This document shows, piece after piece, positions 18,249 through 27,678 of a DNA stretch of 64,000 nt. Under the pieces are notes generated by a model. It worked only from the letters and a program-made list of their open reading frames with translations. It made no database searches and was not told where the DNA came from. The stretch's first letter is position 1. Each line of letters begins with the position of its first letter. This DNA comes from PALSA-911 sp963839645 (GTDB taxonomy: Bacteria > Pseudomonadota > Alphaproteobacteria > Acetobacterales > Acetobacteraceae): NCBI GenBank assembly GCA_963839645.1, contig CAWIVZ010000001.1, forward strand, positions 372,001 through 436,000, read 5' to 3'. A program made the translations under genes and the position numbers.

Positions 18249-19581
18249 ATGAGCCGCGTCCTGCACCGATCCGACAGCCCGCCCGCCGATCGCCGTTCGC
18301 GGCGAAGGCATCTGTTCTGCATCTCGCCGATGGCACCGAGATCATCGACGCGTCCGGTGGCGCGGCGGTGGCCTGCCTCGGGCCACGGCAACCGGCGCAT
18401 CGCGCGAGGCGATCGCGCGCGCAGGCGGGGAAAACTGGCCTATGCCCATACCGGCTTCTTCAGCAGCGAGCCGGCCGAGGCGCTGGCCGATATCGTGCTG
18501 GACGGCTCGCCGGGCGGGCTGACCCATGCCTATTTCTGCTCGTCCGGGTCCGAGGGCACGGAGGCGGCGCTGAAGCTGGCGCGGCAGTATTTCCTGGAGA
18601 TCGGCCAGCCCGGCCGGGAGAAATTCATCGCAAGGCGGCAGAGCTATCACGGCAACACGCTTGGCGCGCTGGCCGCCGGCGGCAACGCGATGCGCCGCGC
18701 GCCCTATGCCCCGATCCTGGCGCCGGCCTTCAGCCACGTGTCGCCCTGCTTTTCCTACCGGTTCAAGAATGACGGGGAGACCGACGCGCAATATCTCGCC
18801 CGCCTGGCCGATGAACTGGAAGCCGAGTTCCAGCGCCTGGGACCGGAGAACGTGATCGCCTTCATCGCCGAGCCGGTGGTGGGCGCCACCACCGGCTGCG
18901 TGGCCGCCATTCCCGGCTATTTCCGCGCCGTGCGGGAAATCTGCGACCGGCATGGCGCGCTGCTGATCCTGGACGAGGTGATGTGCGGCATGGGCCGGAC
19001 CGGCACCATGCATGCCTGGGAACAGGAGGGCGTGTTCCCCGATATCGAGATCGTCGCCAAGGGCCTCGGCGGCGGCTACCAGCCGATCGGCGGCATTCTG
19101 ATCGGCGGCAAGATCGTCGATGCGATCCGGGCACGGCTCCGGCGCGTTCATGCACGGCCATACCTATCAGGCGCATCCGGTGGCCTGCGCGGCGGCGCTG
19201 GAGGTGCAGCGCATCATCCGCGGCGACAACCTGCTGGAGAATGTCCGCGCCATGGGCGCGAAGCTGGAAACCGCCCTGACCGAGCGTTTCGGCAATCACC
19301 GCCATGTCGGCGACATCCGCGGCCGCGGGCTGTTCTGGGCGATCGAACTGGTGGCCGACCGGGCGAGCAAGCGGGTGTTCGATCCCGGTTTGAAGCTGAA
19401 CGACCGGGTGAAGCGGGAGGCTCTCGCGCGCGGGTTGGCGGTCTATCCGATGGGCGGGACGATCGACGGCGTGCAAGGGGATCACGTGATCGTCGCGCCG
19501 CCCTATATCTGCACAGCCGAGGACATCGGCAGAATCGTGGACCGCCTGGGCGCCGCCGTGGATGCCGCGCTGGCATCCTGA
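18249..19581 (+). CDS. Class III PLP-dependent aminotransferase (several frameshifts)
   Basis: The reconstructed protein (about 441 residues) is a fold-type I aminotransferase. Motifs include ASGGAAVACLGHGN, SGSEGTEAALKLARQ, SYHGNTLGALA, LILDEVMCGMGRTG, and the PLP lysine in EIVAKGLGGGYQP. Family members act on omega-amino acids or amines; the substrate is unclear. The printed sequence has three single-base insertions at about 18284, 18314 and 18381, three more between 18400 and 18435, and one at 19129-19131. Removing seven bases restores one frame and an exact codon count. This is the most damaged gene of the window. Confidence 0.8.
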
Positions 19582-19596
19582 GCGTTGGAGCGGCGG

Positions 19597-20824
19597 ATGA
19601 ACGAGACGATGCAGGCGGATGTATGCGTGGTGGGCGCCGGCCCGGTCGGCGGCACGCTGGCCTGCCGGCTGGCGGCGGCGGGTATTTCCACGGTCGTGGT
19701 GGATCGCGCCGCCCTGCCGCCAATGGAGCATCCGGCCTTTGACGGCCGCGCCTATGCCATCGCCGCCGGGTCGCGCCGCCTGCTGGAGGATGCCGGGCTG
19801 TGGGCACGGCTGAGCGAGCCGGCCTGCCCGATCGAGGACATCCTCGTCACCGATGGCCGCGTGGGCCGTCCGGCCTCGCGCCTGTCGCTGCATTTCGACC
19901 ATCGCGAGGCGCAGGACCCGCCGGAGCCGTTCGGCTGGATGGTGGAGGCGCGCAGCCTGCGCGTGGCGCTGAACGCGCATCTGAACGCGACGCCGGCAAT
20001 CCGCGTGTTCGCCCCGGCGACGGCGCAGGTGGAGCGCGCCGAGGAAGGCGCCGTGGTGCGGATCGCCGGCGGGCCGAGCATCGCCTGCCGCCTGGTGGTG
20101 GCGGCGGAGGGCCGCAACTCCCCGCTGCGCGAGGCCGCCGGCATTCCGGTGACCCGCCTGCCCTATGGCCAGACCGGCATCGTGACCGCCATCGGCCATG
20201 AACTGCCGCACCATAACCGCGCGCTGGAGCATTTCCTGCCCGGCGGCCCGTTCGCCCAGTTGCCGATGTGCGCCAGCCCGGATGCCGAGGCCGGCGGCGT
20301 GGCGCATGTTTCCGCGGTGGTCTGGACCGAGCGCGATGCCATGGCGGATCGCATCCTGGCGCTGGACGATGCCCGCTTCGCCCGCGAGATCGCACGGCGC
20401 ATGGGGGACCATCTCGGCGCGGTGCGCCCGCTGGGCCGGCGCTGGAGCTACCGGCTCTCGGCCATGCACGCGCACCGCTATGCCGACACGCGGCTGGTGC
20501 TGGTCGGCGATGCCGCGCATGGCGTGCATCCCATCGCCGGGCAGGGGTTGAACCTGGGGTTTCTCGATGGGATCGCCCTGGCGAAGGTGCTGATCGACGC
20601 GCGTGAGGCAGGCGAGGACCTCGGCGCGCCGCGGCGTTCTGGCCGGCTACCAGGGCGCGCGCCGCGGCGCCAACCTGACCATGCTGGCCGCCACCGACGG
20701 GCTGGACCGGCTGTTCAGTTCCGACAACAAACTGCTGCGCACGGTGCGCGATCTCGGCATCGGCGCGGTGGATCGGCTGCCGCGCCTGAAGCGCGCCTTC
20801 ATGCGCCGGGCGATGGGCAGCTGA
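19597..20824 (+). CDS. UbiH/COQ6-family FAD-dependent hydroxylase (frameshift near 20630)
   Basis: The reconstructed 408-residue protein has the N-terminal dinucleotide motif VVGAGPVGGTLACRLAAAG, RAYAIAAGSRRLLEDAG, and the second FAD motif GDAAHGVHPIAGQGLNLGF, all typical of the ubiquinone-biosynthesis hydroxylases UbiH, UbiF and UbiL. It probably hydroxylates the ring of a ubiquinone precursor. An extra C near 20629-20630 breaks the frame; the true tail resumes as LAGYQGARRGANLTMLAATD. The ATG at 19597 has GGAG six bases before; a TTG at 19585 is the alternative. It follows the aminotransferase by 15 bases. Confidence 0.85.
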
Positions 20825-20946
20825 CCGCTGCGGGCAGGACGCAGGCTTTGCGCCGATGCCGCCGCGACGGCAGGATGACGCCCCAGACCGGATCCTAACC
20901 GGCAGGCTTGCGAGGACGTCCCCAAAGTGAATTTCCCCCTGTGAAT

Positions 20947-22165
20947 ATGACGGAGGCGGTGCAGGCCCGTCCGCCGGTTCGCACCCCGTTGATGCGCGAG
21001 CCGGATTTCCTCCGGCTGTGGTTCGTCGGCCTGGTGGTGTTCGTGGTGCGCTGGCTGGAAATGCTGGCGGTTGGCGTGTTCGTCTACCAGCAGACCGGCT
21101 CGGCCTTCCTGGTGGCGATGATGACCATGCTGCGGCTGTTGCCGATGGGCCTGTTCGGCGCCTGGTTCGGCGCCGCGCTGGAACGCATGGAGCGGCGCAC
21201 GACGCTGATCATCGTGGTGCTGATGATGCTGGCCAGTTCCACGGCGCTGTCGCTGCTGGCCTGGACCGGGCACCTGGCCGTCTGGCACCTGGCGGCGGCG
21301 AGTTTCTGGAACGGCATGGGCTGGGCCACGGATAATTCCGTGCGCCGGGTGATGATCGGCGAGGTGGCCGGGCCGGAGCGGATGAGCCAGGCGATGTCGA
21401 TCGATGTCGGCAGCAACAATGCCAGCCGCATGCTGGGCCCCACCGTCGGCGGCCTGCTGCTGGCCGGGGCGGGTATCGAGGGCGCGTTTCTGGTCGGCGT
21501 GGGGCTGTATCTGCTCGCCGTGGCGGCGGCCTTCGGCGTGCGCTACCGCAACCCCGGCAGCGGCGGCGGCCGGGTTTCGGTGCTGGCGCGCATGGCCGAG
21601 GGCTTCGCCCTGGTGCGGCGCGACCGCAAGCTGATCGGCACGCTGATCGTGACGGTGATCTACAACGTGTTCGGCTGGCCGTTCGTTTCCATGGTGCCGG
21701 TGATCGGCAAGGACAATCTGCACCTCGATCCCGCCGGCGTCGGCATCCTGGCCAGCATGGACGGGCTGGGCGCCTTCGCCGGGGCGATCGCGGTGGCGCT
21801 GTATATCCGCCCATCGCTGGTACAAAGGGATCTATGTCGGCAGCGTGGTGATCTATCTGGTGCTGCTGTCGGCCTTCGCCCTGCTGGGCAATCCGCTGCT
21901 GGCGGGCATCACGCTGCTGCTGCTGGGCTTCGGCAGTTCCGGCTTCGGCATCATGCAGGCGACCCTGGTGTATCTGGCGGCGCCGCCGGACATGCGCTCG
22001 CGGGTGATGGGCGTGCTGTCGGTCTGCATCGGCATCGGGCCGGTCGGGTTTCTGCTGCTCGGCGGGATGGCCGAGCGGATCGGGGCGCAGGCGGCGACGG
22101 TGACCATGGGGGTGGAGGGCATGCTGGCGCTGGCGCTGACCTATCGCTGGTGGCGGCACATTTGA
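20947..22165 (+). CDS. MFS transporter, EntS-like exporter family (frameshift near 21819)
   Basis: The reconstructed protein has about 405 residues and some 11-12 membrane segments, with FLRLWFVGLVVFVVRWLEMLA for the first, trimmed in MFS_3 style as in EntS-type exporters. The loop GAALERMERRTT matches the cytoplasmic loop between helices 2 and 3. The substrate is unknown (drug, siderophore or metabolite efflux). An extra G at 21819-21820 breaks the frame; the second half continues YKGIYVGSVVIYLVLLSAF. The start could also be GTG at 20941. No strong ribosome site is seen. Confidence 0.8.
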
Positions 22166-22249
22166 GGCCGATGACCGGACGCTTGTGGGAAAGCCGGCGG
22201 AATGGCCAAGCTTACCGGCAGCAATCAAGAACCGAAGGGGAAACCGACC

Positions 22250-22945
22250 ATGAAGCAAGTCGCCGTCGTCACCGGAGCCAATGGCCGCATCGGCCAGGCC
22301 ACCTGCGCGCGTCTGATGCAGTCCGGCTACCTCGCGGTCGGTATCGATGTCGGCGCCGACGGGGCGGGCAACTGGCCGTATTATCAATGCGATCTGACCG
22401 ACCTGGCGAAGATGGACGCGACCCTGGCGCGCATCGAGAAGGAGCACGGGCTGATCCGCGTGCTGTTCAACAACGCCGGCGTCTATAACGACGGCAAGGA
22501 CTATTTCGAGCTGACGCCGGATCTGTACGATTTCACCATGGACGTGAACGTGAAGGCGCCGTTCTTCGCCACGCAATGGGTGGCGAAGCGGCTGATCGCC
22601 GAGGGCAAGGGCGGCTCGATCGTTTCCACCGCCTCATTGGCGGGGCAATCGGGCAGTTCGGTGATCGATTACGGCGCGTCCAAGGCGGCGGTGATCAACA
22701 TGACGAAGTCGCTCGGCCGCGCGCTCGGCAAGCACAACATCCGCGTCAACGCCATCGCACCCGGCCTGATCGACACGGCGATGGGCGCGCGGGTGCCGGA
22801 AGCGGCGCGCGAGCGGCAGTTGCATGCGAGCGCGCTGTTGCGGGTCGGCACGCCGGAGGAGATCGCCTCGGTGGTGGACTTCCTGGTCAGCGACGCGGCG
22901 AGCTTCATAACCTGCGCGACGATCGACGTGAACGGCGGCACCTGA
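22250..22945 (+). CDS. Short-chain dehydrogenase/reductase
   Basis: The 231-residue classical SDR has the cofactor motif TGANGRIG (about 9-16), NNAG (about 79-82), the catalytic serine in STASLAGQSG and YGASKAA with tyrosine and lysine. It ends with the usual DVNGG segment. The reaction is an NAD(P)-linked alcohol/ketone conversion; the substrate is unknown. The ATG at 22250 follows GAAGGGG; a longer start at 22202 is less likely. It is convergent with the ABC transporter ATPase gene, whose stop is 12 bases away. Confidence 0.88.
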   Translation: MKQVAVVTGANGRIGQATCARLMQSGYLAVGIDVGADGAGNWPYYQCDLTDLAKMDATLARIEKEHGLIRVLFNNAGVYNDGKDYFELTPDLYDFTMDVNVKAPFFATQWVAKRLIAEGKGGSIVSTASLAGQSGSSVIDYGASKAAVINMTKSLGRALGKHNIRVNAIAPGLIDTAMGARVPEAARERQLHASALLRVGTPEEIASVVDFLVSDAASFITCATIDVNGGT

Positions 22946-22957
22946 CGGGTCTACGGG

Positions 22958-23755
22958 TCACACCTCGGCGAAGGCTGACTGACGGGCATTGACCCGGCGC
23001 AGGAATTCGCGGGAGCGGTCGTGCGCCGGGCGGGTGAAGAAGGTTTCGGGCGCCGTGTCCTCGATCACACGGCCGTCAGCCATGAACACCAGCCTGGTGC
23101 CAACCTCGCGGGCGAACTGCATCTCATGCGTGACGACCAGCATGGTCATGCCGTCGCGCGCCAGGCCCTGGATAACCTCCAGCACCTCGCCGACCAGTTC
23201 TGGATCGAGCGCGGAGGTCGGTTCGTCGAACAGCATCAGGCTTGGCCGCATCGCCAGGGCGCGGGCGATGGCGACGCGCTGCTGCTGGCCGCCGGAAAGC
23301 TGCGCCGGCCGCTTGGCCATGTGTTCCGACAGCCGCACCCGGTCCAGATGTTCGGCGGCGAGTTTGCGTGCCTCCGCCAACTTCGTGCCGAGCACGCGGT
23401 GCGGGCCGATGGCGACGTTGTCGAGCGCCGTGAGGTGTGCGAACAGGTTGAAGCGCTGGAACACCATGCCGATCTGGCGGCGCTTGCGCGCGGTCTGCGC
23501 GGGGCTGTCCGGCACGATCTTGCCGTTGCGGAACTCGCCGGCCATGTTGACGCCGGCCAGCACGATGTCGCCCTCCGAGGGGATCTCGATGCGGTTGATG
23601 CAGCGCAGGACGGTGGATTTTCCCGCCCCGCTCGGGCCGATCACCATCACGATCTCGCCGGGGGCCACGTTCAGATCCACCCGGTCCACCACCGGCACGC
23701 CGGAGTAGATCTTTGACAGGCCGCGGATTTCCAGCAGATACGGCGAGGCTCTCAT
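22958..23755 (-). CDS. Polar amino acid ABC transporter, ATP-binding protein
   Basis: The protein of about 265 residues is a GlnQ/HisP-type ATPase with Walker A GPSGAGKST, Q-loop VFQRFNLF, signature LSGGQQQRVAIARAL, Walker B LMLFDEPTSALD and the H-loop VTHEMQF. It powers import by the permease and binding protein encoded just upstream on the same strand. The start at 23755 avoids overlap with the permease; an in-frame ATG at 23788 would overlap it by 23 bases and is possible. Confidence 0.92.
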   Translation of the reverse strand: MRASPYLLEIRGLSKIYSGVPVVDRVDLNVAPGEIVMVIGPSGAGKSTVLRCINRIEIPSEGDIVLAGVNMAGEFRNGKIVPDSPAQTARKRRQIGMVFQRFNLFAHLTALDNVAIGPHRVLGTKLAEARKLAAEHLDRVRLSEHMAKRPAQLSGGQQQRVAIARALAMRPSLMLFDEPTSALDPELVGEVLEVIQGLARDGMTMLVVTHEMQFAREVGTRLVFMADGRVIEDTAPETFFTRPAHDRSREFLRRVNARQSAFAEV

Positions 23756-23765
23756 GCGAGGTTGC

Positions 23766-24416
23766 TCATGCCAATCGGGCCTCGACATATTCGGATAGTT
23801 TCGAGAGCGCCGAGATGATCACCAGGTAGAACACCGCCAGCAGGGCGTACAGCTCGAACGGCGTGAACTTGGCGGCGATGATCGCCTGCGCCGCGCGGGT
23901 CAGCTCGCCGATGGAGATGACCGACAGCAGGGACGAGCTTTTCACCAGGGTGATCACCTCGTTGGTCAGCGGCGGGGTGATCCGGCGCAACGACTGCGGC
24001 AGCAGGATGTACAGGACGCCCTGGCGGTTGGTCATGCCGATCGCGCGGGCGGCCTCGGTCTGCCCGGCATCGATCGATTGCAGGCCGGATCGGACGATCT
24101 CGGCGATGAAGCCGCCGGCGTTGAACGACAGCGCGACCACGCCGCTCCAGAACGAGGAGAGTTCCAGGCCGAATTCCGGCAGGGCGAAATAGACCAGGAA
24201 CACCTGCACCAGGGCAGGCGTTCCCCGCACGAAATAGACATAGGCGCGCACCAGCAGGGTAACCGGCTTCATGTCCGACAGGCTGAGCAGCCCGGCGCTG
24301 ATGCCGATGATGGTCCCGAAGATCATGGCCAGGGCCGAGATCTCCAGCGTTACCACGGCGCCCTGCATCAGGTAGGGAATGGAGTACCAGACCACTCCCC
24401 AATCGAACGAGTTCAT
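23766..24416 (-). CDS. Polar amino acid ABC transporter, permease
   Basis: The 216-residue membrane protein has about five helices and the HisM/GlnP permease fold. The EAA loop is in EAARAIGMTNRQGVLYILLP, which contacts the ATPase. Only one permease gene is present, so the channel is probably a homodimer. It lies between the ATPase and binding-protein genes in an evident operon (31 bases to the latter). Confidence 0.92.
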   Translation of the reverse strand: MNSFDWGVVWYSIPYLMQGAVVTLEISALAMIFGTIIGISAGLLSLSDMKPVTLLVRAYVYFVRGTPALVQVFLVYFALPEFGLELSSFWSGVVALSFNAGGFIAEIVRSGLQSIDAGQTEAARAIGMTNRQGVLYILLPQSLRRITPPLTNEVITLVKSSSLLSVISIGELTRAAQAIIAAKFTPFELYALLAVFYLVIISALSKLSEYVEARLA

Positions 24417-24447
24417 GCGCTGGTCCCGGCCGGGTGGCGCGTCGGCG

Positions 24448-25281
24448 TCACGGCAGGACCGCCGGCACCTCGTTCGGCGTGTCCATGGTGGAGCCGAACC
24501 ATTTCATCTGCAACTTGGACAGCTCGCCGCTGGCCTTCATTTCGGCGAATTGCTCGTTCACGAATTTCAGCAGGGCGGCGTCGTCCTTGCGGAAGGCCAT
24601 GCCGAAATAGGCCTTGATGTCCTGCACGCCGCCGACGGTCTTGTACATCCCGGGCTGGTCCTTCATCACCACCATCAACGTGGACATGGAGTTGATCACC
24701 GCGTCGAGCCGCTTGTTGACGAGATCGGCATAGGCCTCGGGGTAGTGATCGTAGAGCTTGATTTCGGCGATGCCCGGCTTGCCCATCGCCTTCTGGGCCT
24801 TGTCCCATTCGGTCAGTATATTGGCCCCGGCGCTGCCAAGCTGGGCGCCGACCTTCTTGCCGCCCATGTCGGCACCGGATTTGATCGCCGTCTCATCGGC
24901 GCGGATCAGCAGCAGGTTGCTCGCTTCCGCGTAGGGCATGGAGAAGTTCAGCTTCGCCGCCCGGTCCTTGGTGATCGTCATGCCGGACAGCACGGTATCG
25001 AACTTCTTGGTCAGCAGGGAGGCGATGATGCCGCTCCATTGCGTATCCATGAACTTGGCCTTCACGCCCAGCGTTTTGGCAAAGTGATTGGCGATATCGA
25101 TATCGTAACCGATGATCTGCCCGTCCTTGACGAATTCATACGGAACATAGGCCGCCTCGACACCGACGATCATCTCGCCGCGCTTCTTGATGTCGTCGAG
25201 CGTGTCGGCGCGCGCGCCGGACATCGTGAAGAAAAGCCCGACGGCGGCGCAGCCGGCGATCGCGATAGACCTGAAGCCCAT
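24448..25281 (-). CDS. Amino acid ABC transporter substrate-binding protein
   Basis: The 277-residue periplasmic protein has a signal peptide (MGFRSIAIAGCAAVGLFF, cleavage near SGARA) and the family 3 solute-binding fold, with VGVEAAYVPYEF, GYDIDIANHFAK, and FDTVLSGMTIT early in the mature protein. Ligands of this family are polar amino acids such as glutamine, arginine or histidine, or opines. The start at 25281 has AAGGAGAG before it; an upstream ATG near 25300 is also in frame. The leader carries a 7-base hairpin (25325-25344). Confidence 0.9.
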   Translation of the reverse strand: MGFRSIAIAGCAAVGLFFTMSGARADTLDDIKKRGEMIVGVEAAYVPYEFVKDGQIIGYDIDIANHFAKTLGVKAKFMDTQWSGIIASLLTKKFDTVLSGMTITKDRAAKLNFSMPYAEASNLLLIRADETAIKSGADMGGKKVGAQLGSAGANILTEWDKAQKAMGKPGIAEIKLYDHYPEAYADLVNKRLDAVINSMSTLMVVMKDQPGMYKTVGGVQDIKAYFGMAFRKDDAALLKFVNEQFAEMKASGELSKLQMKWFGSTMDTPNEVPAVLP

Positions 25282-25324
25282 GAAGCTCTCCTTGAGCATG
25301 CTTTGATCGTTCAACGTGGGAACT

Positions 25325-25344
25325 CCGTCCGCCTTGCCGGACGG
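25325..25344. promoter_or_regulatory. Leader hairpin upstream of the substrate-binding protein gene
   Basis: CCGTCCG (25325-25331) and CGGACGG (25338-25344) pair around a six-base loop, about 45 bases before the start at 25281. It could be part of the transcript leader or an operator. There is no T run, so it is not a classical terminator. Confidence 0.3.
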
Positions 25345-25430
25345 CAGGCGCATCCAACTCCACGATCGCGATGCAAGTGCCGTGCCTTTTCCCGGCGGCG
25401 CACGAGGCAGGCCGGCTGGCATTCTTCTTG

Positions 25431-25475
25431 CTGCCTGACGGCAAGCTGCCTGACAGCAAGCTGCCTGACGGCAAG
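25431..25475. repeat. Three tandem 15-base repeats
   Basis: The units CTGCCTGACGGCAAG (25431-25445), CTGCCTGACAGCAAG (25446-25460) and CTGCCTGACGGCAAG (25461-25475) are contiguous and end 34 bases before the DUF1989 gene. Each unit with its neighbour forms CTTGCTGCC/GGCAAG-type stems. The block lies between the divergent ABC importer and DUF1989 genes, where a regulator might bind. Confidence 0.8.
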
Positions 25476-25509
25476 CCTTGAATGACCCGGCAAGACAGGA
25501 GACGCCACG

Positions 25510-26112
25510 ATGAGCCAGACCCCGATCGCCATTCCCGCCCGGCGCGGCAAGGCCGCCCTGGTGGCCGCCGGGCAAAGCATCCGGGTGATCAACACGCATG
25601 GCGAACAGGTGGTGGACACCTGGGCGTTCAATCGCCGCGACATCACCGAATTCATGTCCATGGAGCATACGCGCGCGACGACGCATCATCTGATCCCGCG
25701 CATCGGCGATGCGCTGCTGACCAATCATCGCCGGCCCATCCTGACGCTGCTGGAAGACACCGCCGGCGGGATCCACGACACGCTGATGGCGGCCTGCGAT
25801 CGCTACCGCTACACCGAGCTCGGCTGCACCGACCATCACGACAACTGCACCGACAATCTGGCGCAGGCGCTGGCCGATCTCGGCCTGGCGCCGCCGGAGA
25901 CGCCCAGCCCGCTCAACCTGTTCATGAACATTCCCTGGACGATGCCGGGGGACCTGTCCTTCGACGCGCCGGTATCGACCCCCGGCTGCCATGTGACCTT
26001 ACGCGCGGAGATGGACCTGGTGATCGCGTTCTCCGCCTGTCCGCAGGATATCCTGCCGATCAATGGCAAGGCCGGGAAGCCGACCGAGGCGCATTTCCTC
26101 GTCCTGACTTAG
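25510..26112 (+). CDS. DUF1989 / urea carboxylase-associated family protein
   Basis: The 200-residue protein matches the DUF1989 family found beside urea carboxylase and guanidine/carboxyguanidine genes. Recognisable parts are GQSIRVINTHGEQVVDTWAF, EFMSMEHTRAT, and the cysteine-histidine-rich LGCTDHHDNCTDN near residue 110, which looks like a metal site. Members help process carboxyguanidine or other urea derivatives. No urea carboxylase or allophanate hydrolase is in the window. CAGGAGACG precedes the ATG. It is divergent from the amino-acid importer, so the two could share a nitrogen-related regulator (inference). Confidence 0.85.
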   Translation: MSQTPIAIPARRGKAALVAAGQSIRVINTHGEQVVDTWAFNRRDITEFMSMEHTRATTHHLIPRIGDALLTNHRRPILTLLEDTAGGIHDTLMAACDRYRYTELGCTDHHDNCTDNLAQALADLGLAPPETPSPLNLFMNIPWTMPGDLSFDAPVSTPGCHVTLRAEMDLVIAFSACPQDILPINGKAGKPTEAHFLVLT

Positions 26113-26136
26113 CGATCCGGCGCGATTGGACTATAA

Positions 26137-26168
26137 AAAAGGCACATCCAGCAGGATGTGCCTTTTTG
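26137..26168. terminator. Strong bidirectional intrinsic terminator
   Basis: A perfect 14-base inverted repeat (26137-26150 with 26155-26168, arms AAAAAGGCACATCC and its complement) with an AGCA loop ends in five Ts, and has A runs on the other side. It sits between two convergent genes and can serve both. Confidence 0.92.
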
Positions 26169-26227
26169 AAAAGCAGTAAATTCGGAATGGAAGGAAATTG
26201 CCTAAAAGACGGTCTGTTTTGGCGGCC

Positions 26228-27541
26228 TCAGAACTCCAGCAGATTGTCGCGGAACTGCTTGTGGCCATAGGCCTTGCGCACCAGGCCGCGCTGCTGCAGC
26301 GCCGGCACCAGGCCGTCGGTGATCTCGGCGATGCTCTTGCGGCTCATGGCGCCCTGGGTGAACAGGAAGCCGTCGCCGCCGACTTCCTGCATCACTTCCG
26401 CCATCTGCCCGGCGACCTGATCGGGGGTGCCGACCAGGTCCACCGATAGCCCCTGGGTGGTGTAGTCGGTGATCGCCTCGCGCAGGGTGCGCTTGCCGGC
26501 CTTGCGCAGGAACTGCGCCAGGCTGTGCTGGTGGCCGTTGGTGGTAAGCTCGCCCACGGGCGCGTCGAGGTCGAAGCCGGAGAAATCGATGTTGGTGCTC
26601 CAGCCCATCTGCGCCAGCCGGACATCGAGGTTCTTGCCGGCCTGCACGGCCCGGTCTTTCGCGCGCTGCTGCGCATCCGCGGCGCTGTCGGACAGCACGG
26701 GGTTGATCAGGAACAGCGTCTTGCAGTTGGATGGATTGCGGCCGCAGGTGATCATGTTGGCCACCACGTCCGCACGATAGGCTTTCATCATATCGACGCC
26801 TTTGACATGGGCGACGATCGTGTCGGCGTATTGCGCCGCGAACATCTTGCCGCGGGCGGAACCGCCGGCCTGGGCGATCACCGGACGGCCCTGCGGGGAG
26901 GGGCCGGAATTCAGCGGCCCGCGGCTTTTGTAGTATTTGCCGGCGTAGTCGATGGTGTGGACCTTGGTGTGGTCGATCAGCACGCCGCTCTCGCGGTCGG
27001 CGACGATGGCGCCGGGTTCCCAGGAATCCCATAGTTTCGTTACTACTTCGATGAACTCCTCCGCCATGTCATAGCGGGTGTCGTGCTCGGGCAGGCCGTC
27101 GAAGCCGAAATTCTGCGCCGACAGATCGGAACTGCCGGTGACCATGTTCCAGCCGCCGCGGCCGGAGGATACCTGGTCGAGCGTGCTGACGATGCGCGCC
27201 ACCAGGTAGGGCGCATAGGCGAAGGTCGACAGCGTCGGCACGATGCCCAGCCGCGTCGTCGCCGCGGACACCAGGGCTGCGATCACGGATGGTTCCTGGC
27301 GCGGCACCGACATGCCGTTCTTCAGGAAGATCTCGCGCGAGTTCTGCCAGTTCTGGCCGATATAGATGGAGTCCTCGAGCAGCAGGTAGTCGAAGCCGGC
27401 ACGCTCGATGTTCCGCGCGAGGTCGAGGAACAGGTCGGCGGTTCCCCATTCCTCGCTGATGTTGCCGGTCCAGGGTTCGCCCCAGGCCTGAATGCTCGAT
27501 CCCTGCAGAAACCAGGCAAGATGAAAATGCTCAGCCGGCAT
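26228..27541 (-). CDS. NtaA/SnaA/DszA-type FMN-dependent monooxygenase
   Basis: The 437-residue luciferase-like enzyme has LARNIERAGFDYLLLEDS, WNMVTGSSDLSAQNFG and YDMAEEFIEVV, matching the family of nitrilotriacetate, pristinamycin IIA synthase and dibenzothiophene-sulfone monooxygenases. These use FMNH2 from a separate reductase to oxidise a C-N or C-S bond or an amine. No reductase gene adjoins it. It converges on the DUF1989 gene and is divergent from the epoxide-hydrolase-like gene. Confidence 0.87.
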   Translation of the reverse strand: MPAEHFHLAWFLQGSSIQAWGEPWTGNISEEWGTADLFLDLARNIERAGFDYLLLEDSIYIGQNWQNSREIFLKNGMSVPRQEPSVIAALVSAATTRLGIVPTLSTFAYAPYLVARIVSTLDQVSSGRGGWNMVTGSSDLSAQNFGFDGLPEHDTRYDMAEEFIEVVTKLWDSWEPGAIVADRESGVLIDHTKVHTIDYAGKYYKSRGPLNSGPSPQGRPVIAQAGGSARGKMFAAQYADTIVAHVKGVDMMKAYRADVVANMITCGRNPSNCKTLFLINPVLSDSAADAQQRAKDRAVQAGKNLDVRLAQMGWSTNIDFSGFDLDAPVGELTTNGHQHSLAQFLRKAGKRTLREAITDYTTQGLSVDLVGTPDQVAGQMAEVMQEVGGDGFLFTQGAMSRKSIAEITDGLVPALQQRGLVRKAYGHKQFRDNLLEF

Positions 27542-27678
27542 AAGGTCACGTTCCTTGCTGTGATTGGAGCCACCAGCGAAGCAAAAAGCAGGCCAGGGAA
27601 CGCGGTTCTTCGAACCGGGGCAGGGCTGTGTCCGCCCGCCCGAAGCGCTAGGCTGCCGGACGCCACAGGGGAAGAACG

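Noticed and set aside
18862..20529. Long minus-strand open frame across the aminotransferase and UbiH-like genes
   Set aside because: It is antisense to two genes with conserved motifs and has no motif of its own.
17121..20824. A cluster of true pseudogenes
   Set aside because: Indels are mostly single-base duplications and removing them restores full-length proteins with intact motifs; no internal stops or large deletions remain.
25431..25475. CRISPR array
   Set aside because: The units are contiguous and only 15 bases long with no spacers, and no cas gene is present.
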